From assembly GCA_019649035.1 (NCBI GenBank), contig BMAT01002294.1, positions 683,191 to 706,247 on the forward strand: a stretch of 23,057 bases of DNA, given 5' to 3'. Position 1 is the first letter of the stretch; every line of letters begins with the position of its first letter. This document shows, piece after piece, positions 19,201 to 23,057 of the stretch. The notes under the pieces were generated by a model. It worked only from the letters and a program-made list of their open reading frames with translations. It had not been told where the DNA came from and made no database searches. Source of the stretch: Elysia marginata. Taxonomy: Eukaryota > Mollusca > Gastropoda > Plakobranchidae. Both the position numbers and the translations under genes were made by a program.

Positions 19201-19800
19201 TCGAGCATGTAATTTGTAAATGAAATAAAAACCTGAATTGGTCTAAGTTCAGGGATGCCACTAAAATTTCCTGAAAGCAACTGAAATTCCTAGTGCTGTT
19301 TTCTCAAGTAAAAAAAAAATAGAAAAGTTGTCATTTATGGGCACTGAAATCTCATTGTTTGTTGGACCAATCTTAATCATATTTAGTTTCTTAGGCTTAG
19401 ATTTGGGTTTGAAAAATGACATCCTTGTAACTTCTCTATTATTGTACAAATATGTTGTTGAAATCAAATTTGGAAGCACATTAAGTTCATATGAGACTTA
19501 AGAGAATGCAATGAACTATATTCATTATCCACAAAATTATCCATTTATTATCTATCAATTAATTTATATCATGAAATTTTAAAAAGATAGCTACATTTAT
19601 CAAATTTTTCTCTTATTTTTCCAATGCAGACAGGAAACTTACTTTATAACTACTTGCATGATTTCCTCCTCATTGACTGGCACTTGAACACCTTTTTCCC
19701 ATTCTTGGCGCCAAGGATCAGAAATGACCACATACTCACTTTCATACAAAATTTCAGTATCAGCCAATTTCATTGCACTGATCAAATCCTTGCGGAACAG
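6811..19800 (-). CDS. JADE/rno: JADE/Rhinoceros-type PHD-finger protein, 13 visible exons (5' partial)
   Basis: Family knowledge: JADE proteins scaffold the nuclear HBO1 (KAT7)-ING4/5-MEAF6 acetyltransferase complex and direct it to histone H4; Drosophila rhinoceros restrains EGFR signalling in the eye. Seen: 13 exons join without a frame break into 1585 codons plus TGA (4758 nt). Residues 1-140 are Enhancer-of-polycomb-like ([43 protein letters not shown]). PHD1 is at about 162-212 (Cys 165, 168, 182, 185, His190, Cys 193, 206, 209). The zinc knuckle uses Cys217, Cys220, His238 and Cys241; the extended PHD runs to about 330 (Cys 274, 277, 287, 292, His297, Cys300, His330). A conserved segment follows at 368-480 ([22 protein letters not shown]). 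Residues about 480-1585 are low complexity. Vertebrate JADEs are about 800-850 residues and fly Rhinoceros over 3000, so the architecture is Rhinoceros-like. The N-terminal ~50 residues are missing. Introns are GT-AG. Identity is very secure; orthology to one JADE paralogue is not implied. Confidence 0.96.
7918..7977 (-). repeat. GAT/GAA-type trinucleotide tract encoding an acidic run
   Basis: A plus-strand TCATCATC-type tract translates on the minus strand to an Asp/Glu run ([14 protein letters not shown], roughly residues 1198-1215), just after an Arg-rich stretch ([10 protein letters not shown]). The composition is typical of intrinsically disordered chromatin proteins and prone to repeat-length variation. 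Confidence 0.7.
9901..9950 (-). repeat. In-frame 24-bp tandem duplication in the terminal exon
   Basis: Plus-strand CTTTTCTCCCATCTTTGC recurs at 9901 and 9925, a perfect 24-bp period. On the coding strand it gives two copies of the octapeptide EKAKMGEK. The identity at DNA level suggests a recent duplication or active length variation. Confidence 0.85.
10386..10875. mobile_element. MITE-like element cluster, family A (degenerate, possibly nested)
   Basis: Several ends related to GTCTTGCGTCCAGGGTGAAT occur here: rightward at 10386 (GTCTCAAACCCAGGGTGAAT) and 10476 (GTCTCACGTCCAGGGCAAAT), and leftward ending at 10718 (reverse complement GTTCTGCGTTTAGGGTAAAT) and 10875 (GTCTCGCGTCCAAGGTGAAT). 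The 10476-10875 pair gives 400 bp, close to the 405-bp copy at 13660-14064. Extra ends at 10386 and 10718 suggest nesting or rearrangement. No coding frame. It lies in the last JADE intron. Confidence 0.65.
10656..10741 (+). repeat. 86-bp perfect direct repeat, copy 1
   Basis: The sequence from TTAATAATAAAGGCCTTAG to CAAAAAGTTTTAT is identical to 11228-11313, offset by 572 bp. Copy 2 lies just right of the run of N. Copy 1 includes a leftward MITE-like end. Identity over the whole unit while neighbouring repeats are diverged points to a very recent duplication or an assembly artefact. Confidence 0.95.
11151..11193. other. Assembly gap (43 N)
   Basis: A run of 43 N in the last JADE intron. 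The true length of missing sequence is unknown. Sequence on its right edge is a fragment of a dispersed tRNA-like repeat, followed by the 86-bp duplicate, so the break was probably caused by repeats. Confidence 0.99.
11194..11220 (-). repeat. tRNA-like repeat fragment at the gap edge
   Basis: This 27-bp stretch (ACTTATAGATGCTTCGGCAC, then CCACCGC) matches the reverse complement of 18111-18137 at 25 of 27 positions. The match covers the A-box-like part of the tRNA-like segment there. It is truncated by the gap. Confidence 0.6.
11228..11313 (+). repeat. 86-bp perfect direct repeat, copy 2
   Basis: Identical to 10656-10741 (see that entry). It starts 34 bp after the gap and contains the same leftward MITE-like end (reverse complement GTTCTGCGTTTAGGGTAAAT). 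Confidence 0.95.
11779..11904 (-). CDS. JADE/rno: JADE exon 12: [15 protein letters not shown]
   Basis: 126 nt, 42 codons, phase 0 at both ends. It encodes [15 protein letters not shown] and ends [12 protein letters not shown], a block almost invariant in the family. The acceptor is CTGATTCAG and the donor GTAAAT after AGA. The next intron (1560 bp) contains the assembly gap, but the coding join to exon 13 is confirmed by the conserved sequence on both sides. Confidence 0.95.
12379..12499 (-). CDS. JADE/rno: JADE exon 11: [18 protein letters not shown] helix
   Basis: 121 nt encoding [20 protein letters not shown] and ending EYWKLKRK, which match the QQLEDEFYTFV and QYWKLKRK blocks of JADE1. 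The acceptor is CTTCTCAG and the donor GTAAGT. It ends in phase 0. Confidence 0.95.
13390..13520 (-). CDS. JADE/rno: JADE exon 10: last ePHD ligands and acidic linker
   Basis: 131 nt starting AYCPKHS (Cys327 and His330, final extended-PHD ligands, equivalent to the SYCPKHS of JADE1), then a Ser/Glu/Asp-rich linker ending [11 protein letters not shown]. The acceptor is TTATTGTCAG and the donor GTAAGT. It leaves two bases of a Lys codon. Confidence 0.94.
13660..14064. mobile_element. MITE-like element, family A, full-length 405-bp copy
   Basis: The left end is GTCTTGCGTCCAGGACAAAT and the right end in reverse complement GTCTTGCATCCAGGGTGAAT; both continue with GAGTTGG, an inverted repeat of about 27 bp with few mismatches. 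A 3-bp ATA flanks both sides, a possible but unproven target duplication. Internal blocks are shared with the copy at 10476-10875 (GTCCTCATATCA; the subterminal GTTTGGAA plus CTTAGA). No coding frame. It lies in the intron between JADE exons 9 and 10. The superfamily is not assigned. Confidence 0.75.
14245..14418 (-). CDS. JADE/rno: JADE exon 9: extended PHD finger
   Basis: 174 nt, 58 codons, phase 0 at both ends. It encodes [20 protein letters not shown], then [14 protein letters not shown], the body of the extended PHD module that contacts histone H3 and DNA in JADE/BRPF proteins. An acidic insert (DDSDDVDG) follows DMRTIV, resembling the longer loop of Rhinoceros rather than the shorter one of vertebrate JADE1. 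The acceptor is TCTTTCACAG and the donor GTAAGA. Confidence 0.97.
14768..14873 (-). CDS. JADE/rno: JADE exon 8: zinc knuckle, [11 protein letters not shown]
   Basis: 106 nt encoding [20 protein letters not shown] and then [14 protein letters not shown], nearly identical to JADE/BRPF proteins. It supplies His238 and Cys241 of the C2HC knuckle. The acceptor is CCTCACAG and the donor GTGAGT. Phase joins to exon 7. Confidence 0.97.
15098..15216 (-). CDS. JADE/rno: JADE exon 7: end of PHD1 and start of zinc knuckle
   Basis: 119 nt starting [18 protein letters not shown], the last PHD1 ligands (Cys193, Cys206, Cys209), followed by the zinc-knuckle cysteines in [14 protein letters not shown] (Cys217, Cys220). 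The acceptor is TCTTTTCAG and the donor GTAAAT. It leaves two bases of a Lys codon. Confidence 0.96.
15653..15715 (-). CDS. JADE/rno: JADE exon 6: PHD1 core
   Basis: 63 nt, 21 codons, phase 0 at both ends. It encodes [15 protein letters not shown] with zinc ligands Cys182, Cys185 and His190; Cys188 is the additional conserved cysteine of JADE/BRPF-type fingers. The acceptor is CCTTTCCTCAG and the donor GTATTG. The spacing between Cys168 and Cys182 equals that of human JADE1, which supports joining this exon directly to exon 5. Confidence 0.96.
16046..16135 (-). CDS. JADE/rno: JADE exon 5: [15 protein letters not shown], first Zn ligands of PHD1
   Basis: 90 nt, exactly 30 codons, phase 0 at both ends. 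It carries [17 protein letters not shown], the family-diagnostic lead into PHD1 that includes zinc ligands Cys165 and Cys168. The acceptor is TTATCAACAG and the donor GTGAGC. Confidence 0.96.
16525..16583 (-). CDS. JADE/rno: JADE exon 4: helix before PHD1
   Basis: 59 nt encoding [19 protein letters not shown], equivalent to the MERVLEEFEQ helix that precedes PHD1 in JADE proteins. The acceptor is TTTTCTCAG and the donor GTATTC after CAG. It completes a glycine codon with the preceding exon and ends in phase 0. Confidence 0.93.
17609..17654. repeat. Short tandem duplication, 29-bp period
   Basis: GTTGAAAGAAAAAGTGT occurs at 17609-17625 and 17638-17654, exactly 29 bp apart. It is intronic with no evident function. 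Confidence 0.8.
17819..17928. repeat. Hairpin with ~29-bp arms
   Basis: The left arm 17819-17847 (ACGATAACATTTAAGGTATG, then CCTCATA) and the right arm 17899-17928 (TATGAGGCATACCTAAAAAT, then GGTATCGTTT) are inverted, with a few mismatches and a 51-bp loop. GGTATGCCTCATA is perfect in both arms. It sits inside the 549-bp element. Confidence 0.8.
18098..18156 (+). repeat. tRNA-derived (SINE-head-like) segment
   Basis: Segment AAGTGGCAAGGTGGTGGGTG, then CCGACGCATC and AGGTTCAAATCATAC, has the order and spacing of an RNA polymerase III A box and B box (consensus GGTTCRANTCC). No intact cloverleaf can be drawn, so it is a tRNA-derived repeat, not a tRNA gene. A related fragment lies at 11194-11220. 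Confidence 0.5.
18385..18548 (-). CDS. JADE/rno: JADE exon 3: EPL-like segment, [15 protein letters not shown]
   Basis: 164 nt. It encodes [13 protein letters not shown], then the conserved stretch [19 protein letters not shown], which matches the CRYDLNDMDAAWLELTNE motif of vertebrate JADEs. The acceptor is GTTGCAG and the donor GTCAGT directly after ATGG. The 1801-bp intron that follows contains a 549-bp mobile element. Confidence 0.95.
19002..19040 (-). CDS. JADE/rno: JADE exon 2 (39-nt microexon)
   Basis: A 39-nt exon encoding [12 protein letters not shown] between the acceptor CTTTTACAG and the donor GTAAGT. It is required to keep frame: the previous exon leaves two bases and this one leaves two for the next. 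The residues are lysine-rich and poorly conserved in the family, so support comes from splice signals and phase rather than from similarity. Confidence 0.82.
19252..19426 (+). repeat. Dispersed ~180-bp repeat family B, copy 1
   Basis: Begins GGGATGCCACTAAAATTTCC and ends GAAAAATGACATCCTTG. It is collinear and diverged relative to 20749-20934, sharing ATGCCACT, TGACTGAAA-like and GTTGTCATTTATGGG-like blocks and the final GAAAAATGACA. It lies in the first visible JADE intron; no coding content. Confidence 0.6.
19643..19800 (-). CDS. JADE/rno: JADE exon 1 of those visible: EPL-like segment start
   Basis: 158 nt encoding 52 codons plus two bases. It starts [12 protein letters not shown] and contains [15 protein letters not shown], the strongest JADE/Rhinoceros signature of the N-terminal half, part of the HBO1-contacting Enhancer-of-polycomb-like region. 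The acceptor is a pyrimidine-rich tract ending TTTTCATAAG before 19800, and the donor is GTAAGT from 19642. The exon starts at a codon boundary (phase 0) and has no initiator Met, so at least one coding exon is missing upstream. Confidence 0.93.
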
Positions 19801-20748
19801 CTTATGAAAAGAGAACAAATATTTAATTATCCTTTAAATTTTAGTAAAGTCAGAGAAAATGTATAAGATTCTAAAATCAAATTTCCTATATTTTTAAAAA
19901 TGACTGGATCTTTACAAAACTTACTTTACTTTAAAAAGATCATTGGAAGGTAGTTAAGGTGAAATAAAACATGTTAAGAAAAAAGCCATTTGAAATCAAG
20001 GCAAGGTTTTTCTAATCACACAGACCTGTGACAGAGTCTCTTAAAACTTTTTAGACTCTTTTTTTTTTTACAAAATGCACAAGCAGAAACTTAAGGCCTT
20101 AAAATATGTATTTCTGGCCCACATGTGAGCCATGGATAGTAACATGAATTTCAAAACTTACTCATATTTTCCAACTTGTAGGAAAAGTTAGATGATCACA
20201 TGAGATCATGATTGAGCAAATTCAAACCACCAAAGGCTGACTTTAGAAGATTTGAATTGAAGGAAAGCTACATACAGCCACAACAGAAAAAATAGTATGG
20301 ATTTCATTTGGCAAAAGTTATAATTTTTTTTTCTAAACAATAAAACTATCCTTGGTGAAGTGTTTCAGTTTGCTTTCAATCCTTATGCCACACTTACAGT
20401 GTCAGTAGTCCTAACTTTTCTTAGAAAACAGTCGAGATGACCCAATGGCCAATGTATGTTTTGGTAAGACTAGTTTTTCACTTGTAAGCAATATACCTCA
20501 TTTTGAGATGTCAACTATGCCATCATGACAAACCGATTGAAGGAAAAAAAATCTAGAAATCAGCAATCACTTCGAAAGAAAAAATAAGTTTCCCAGGACC
20601 TATAGCTAAATTGGAGTGCAATGTGAGGGTTCATTTCACCTTAGGCACATCACAGCATGGGAAAAACAGTCAAACCCTCTCCCTTTAACCCATCCCAGAT
20701 ATCCAACTAGTACCTAACAGCTGGGTGACAGCCGCGGTTTTTCACAGA
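19801..20748. other. Upstream intron or flank, no exon recognised
   Basis: AT-rich sequence upstream of the first visible JADE exon. I looked on the minus strand for a phase-0 donor preceded by JADE-like residues and found none, so this is presumably intron. No repeats beyond short homopolymers were recognised. Confidence 0.5.
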
Positions 20749-20934
20749 GATGCCACTCAAATCATCCGAAAATGACTGAAAACCTTGGTGTTATTTTTTG
20801 TAAAAATCTGCCATTTGGGGATACTGAATTGTCATTGTTCAAGGGTTCAATCTTGTTCAAATTTGTGAGTTCATTCAGTTTCTCAGACTTCATAAAAAGG
20901 GGAAAAAGGGAAAAACTGAAAAATGACAACCCTG
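20749..20934 (+). repeat. Dispersed ~180-bp repeat family B, copy 2
   Basis: Begins GATGCCACTCAAATCATCC and ends GAAAAATGACAACCCTG, in the same orientation as 19252-19426. Shared blocks include ATGCCACT, CCATTTGGGGATACTGAA versus CATTTATGGGCACTGAA, and TCATTGTT. The two copies are too diverged to be a recent tandem event. Confidence 0.6.
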
Positions 20935-21080
20935 CTTTCAGCCAGCAAGTACATAGCTTGTACTCACACCCTCCTGCTCTATAGCCATTCTGCCAAGCAC
21001 CATACTGTTAACCTTAATGAAGGTACACCGTACAGTGAGACCTTATTTTGCAAGCAACTTGCTAATTCTGGTTCTCTTAG

Positions 21081-21769
21081 TGTCGACGCAGTGTAGCTCT
21101 GTACCTCTGTACTGTAGCTGACCTAACTTGCACTGTGCAAATGAACGTATACGTTTTGTAGTAACCGCGCAGCGTGGCTCTACCGTCAGCCTGCGCTCAA
21201 CCTGACCCAAAAACCCTGCTAGTCGCGTCTGACGCGTTTTTGGGCACTGATCAATAACACGTCTAGCAGGACTAGCGTAGCAGCTCCGCTTCGTGATCCA
21301 TTTTACGGAATATGGACCCAGTAAAATAAAAAAAACAGCAAAAAGTAGACAATTTTGTATCCTTAATGTTATAAACATTACTTTACTATAAACTGCCGAT
21401 TTAATGCTTTTTAAAAATGTTGTTAAATACTAAATTTTCCAATCAAAGTGTTGACCTAGTTTTGACAGTTTGTTTACATCAGTAGACCTGTGGTCCAGAC
21501 AAGCCTATTGAGGCCTGTTTAGATCTAGATCTAGTTAGGAGTAGAGATTCTAAGTTAGAATGTCTCTATAAACCTAGACTTTAGATAAAAAAAATCAGTT
21601 AGAGCTAGATTTGAAGCATTCATTATAGAGATCGAGACAGGTCATACATGCTTACAAAGCAGAAAAACAATAACACAGACCTGTCAGTTACCCAACCCAT
21701 TGTGTGGCTGTATCAAGCGAAACTCGCGCAAGCCCAGACACAGGGATACAGAGCTACACTGCGTCGACA
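21081..21769. mobile_element. Non-autonomous TIR DNA transposon, 689 bp, CTTAG target duplication
   Basis: Perfect 23-bp terminal inverted repeats: TGTCGACGCAGTGTAGCTCT plus GTA at 21081-21103, and its exact complement at 21747-21769. A 5-bp direct repeat CTTAG flanks both ends (21076-21080, 21770-21774). If the inverted repeat is taken one base longer at each end, the duplication becomes TTA, as in PIF/Harbinger elements, so the superfamily is open. The interior contains a GC-rich inverted segment and an AGATCTAGATCTAG run near 21521 but no transposase frame. The perfect ends suggest a young insertion. Confidence 0.88.
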
Positions 21770-21780
21770 CTTAGTCTTTT

Positions 21781-22164
21781 AATGCAGCAAGATTGGTAAA
21801 GCAAACATCAGAAAGGCAATCTATAACCTTCAATTCTGCAAGATCTTCACTGGCCCCTAATCCAGTCTAGGATTGAATGCAAGATTGCTGTTCTTAAGTA
21901 TCAATGCCTAAATGAGCAAAACTTTCCCTCTACTTTGATAGACCTGTTAAACTTTACAAACCGCCTAGAAATCTTCGTTCAAAAACAAATTAGTTTTGAC
22001 AATGCCTAAAACAAACTTGAAAAGTTTTGGTGACAGATCTTTATACCACAATGGTCCAAACGTGGAACAAACTTCCATGCCGAATAGTTCCCTCCAAGAC
22101 CTTGTCTATTTTCATTATGAATCTTAAAACATCGCTATACACATATTTTGTAAATCCCTGTTGA
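21781..22164 (+). pseudogene. Decayed 3' end of a LINE reverse-transcriptase ORF
   Basis: Translated in shifting frames, the segment shows the usual C-terminal signature of Jockey/CR1/RTE-class LINE ORF2: NAARLVK, then CKIAVLKYQCLNE, then KSFGDRSLY, then WN.LP, then LKTSLYTYF and a stop at 22162-22164. At least one single-base shift sits between GPNV and the WN.LP motif, and other frame changes lie upstream, so it is not functional. No 5' part is visible; it starts just right of the TIR element at 21769, which may have inserted into it. The family-level assignment is tentative. Confidence 0.7.
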
Positions 22165-23057
22165 GATTTATCATATTATCATCTCAGTGTATTTATGCTG
22201 CTTTAGCTGTCATCTTTTGAGTTTTGGCAAAACTAGTTACAATGTATAAGATAGCATGATTATTTTTAGTACAAAATTTTGAGGTGGACAGATGTACCTA
22301 TCTATCAGACAATGAGTTTTTAGTTTTACGATTGCTCTCTACATTTATATTTTATCATTTTCATGTGATAGCATGGATATTATACACAATTGCACTGTAT
22401 TATATAATCATAGTCAAACATTTACAGAATGCTTCGATAAAAAATTCTCTGAAATTACTTGACTTTTTGAAACTTGTCCAAAAATGTAAAGGAAGATGAT
22501 TATAATACTAAATTATTTGGTTTTAAACCTAAGTAAAAAAATCTCTAAGAATACATGTGATCTGTTTCTGCACTAGGGTTCTTCCTTTAACAACTGCTTG
22601 CTTTATGCTGGCTGCACTATAGTTCTGATAAATGGTAAGGCTTCTGATACACTAGACGCAACAGATGACATTAGGGGCTCCTTCTCTGTTGTTAACACCT
22701 GTGACAATTGTAGAATATGTTCTTAAATTCAACAACTGACCTGATGTCTTAGCTTGCTGATGAATGGATATCTTTTTTTTTTTAACTTGATCCTGATTCC
22801 ATTTCTATTCCACTTCATTTTCTTGCCTGCAGTCTGCTCAGTGAATGATCAACAGCATTATTTACCAATACAGGATCTTTCCTGTGAAAGAATTTTATGC
22901 AACTTTTCCCACTGTTTAGAAATTTGTACTCAAGCTTATGGATAGCTTGGTATGTTCCTCCACCCAGTCTGTAGGAAACATTAGTGATAATGGTTTCCAT
23001 TACACTGAGGGATGACTCTACTCTAGGCCCAGCTTTCAAGACAGGGTTTAAAACTGC
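22165..23057. other. Right flank, no gene firmly recognised
   Basis: AT-rich sequence. The only notable item is a minus-strand frame open from the window edge (23057) to a stop at 22815-22817, 80 codons, containing VSYRLGGGTYQAIHK and KFFHRKDPVLV. I do not recognise it, and its length is within what chance gives here. It could be an exon or a decayed transposon fragment. Confidence 0.3.

Noticed and set aside
20940..21010. Possible first JADE exon on the minus strand ending before a GTGTGAGT donor near 20967
   Set aside because: The usable donor leaves phase 1 or 2 while the next exon starts in phase 0, and the encoded residues do not resemble JADE N-termini.
21043..21378. 111-codon minus-strand frame
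   Set aside because: It spans the left end of the 689-bp TIR element and crosses its target duplication, so it is not a gene; no transposase signature.
1..23057. CRISPR arrays, operons, phage or bacterial defence genes
   Set aside because: No spacer-repeat arrays or prokaryotic gene organisation; the window is intron-rich eukaryotic DNA.

Overview
The window looks like an AT-rich metazoan nuclear genome, not a prokaryote. The only clear gene is split into at least 13 coding exons with GT-AG introns of about 0.2-1.8 kb, and the rest is intronic or intergenic DNA scattered with degenerate transposable elements plus one run of N. The gene family, the mobile-element types and the AGATCT-rich simple sequence would fit a lophotrochozoan, perhaps a gastropod mollusc. 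That placement is inference and weak.

The gene runs right to left (minus strand), from 19800 to the stop codon at 6811-6813. It encodes a JADE / Rhinoceros-type PHD-finger protein, the scaffold subunit of HBO1 (KAT7) histone acetyltransferase complexes. All 13 exons join in phase and give 1585 residues. In order these are an Enhancer-of-polycomb-like segment, a classical PHD finger, a zinc knuckle plus extended PHD finger, a conserved helical segment ending in HLRQDLER, and a very long, low-complexity, charged C-terminal region carried on one 3.4-kb terminal exon. The N-terminal residues before LFRKDL were not found and probably lie beyond 23057.

Layout from left to right: 1-4889 is AT-rich 3' flank without a recognisable gene. 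4890-5822 is a 933-bp TA-flanked, pogo/Tigger-like DNA transposon without coding capacity, with a GA-rich 47-bp minisatellite inside. 5823-6810 is the proximal 3' flank or 3' UTR. 6811-10218 is the terminal exon. The 10219-11778 intron holds ends of a MITE-like family, an assembly gap and an 86-bp perfect duplication across it. 11779-16583 holds nine exons (including both PHD fingers) and a second, full-length MITE-like copy (13660-14064). The 16584-18384 intron carries a 549-bp element bounded by a 16-bp direct repeat, with long internal inverted repeats and a tRNA-like segment. 18385-19800 holds the first three visible exons. From 19801 to the right edge there is repeat DNA: the second copy of a ~180-bp dispersed repeat, a 689-bp terminal-inverted-repeat element with a 5-bp (or 3-bp) target duplication, and the decayed 3' end of a LINE reverse-transcriptase ORF directly next to it.

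I saw no convincing new multi-gene system. The most interesting points are the long Rhinoceros-like C-terminal exon with a PCNA-binding (PIP-box)-like motif, and several repeat families that look definable from this window alone.
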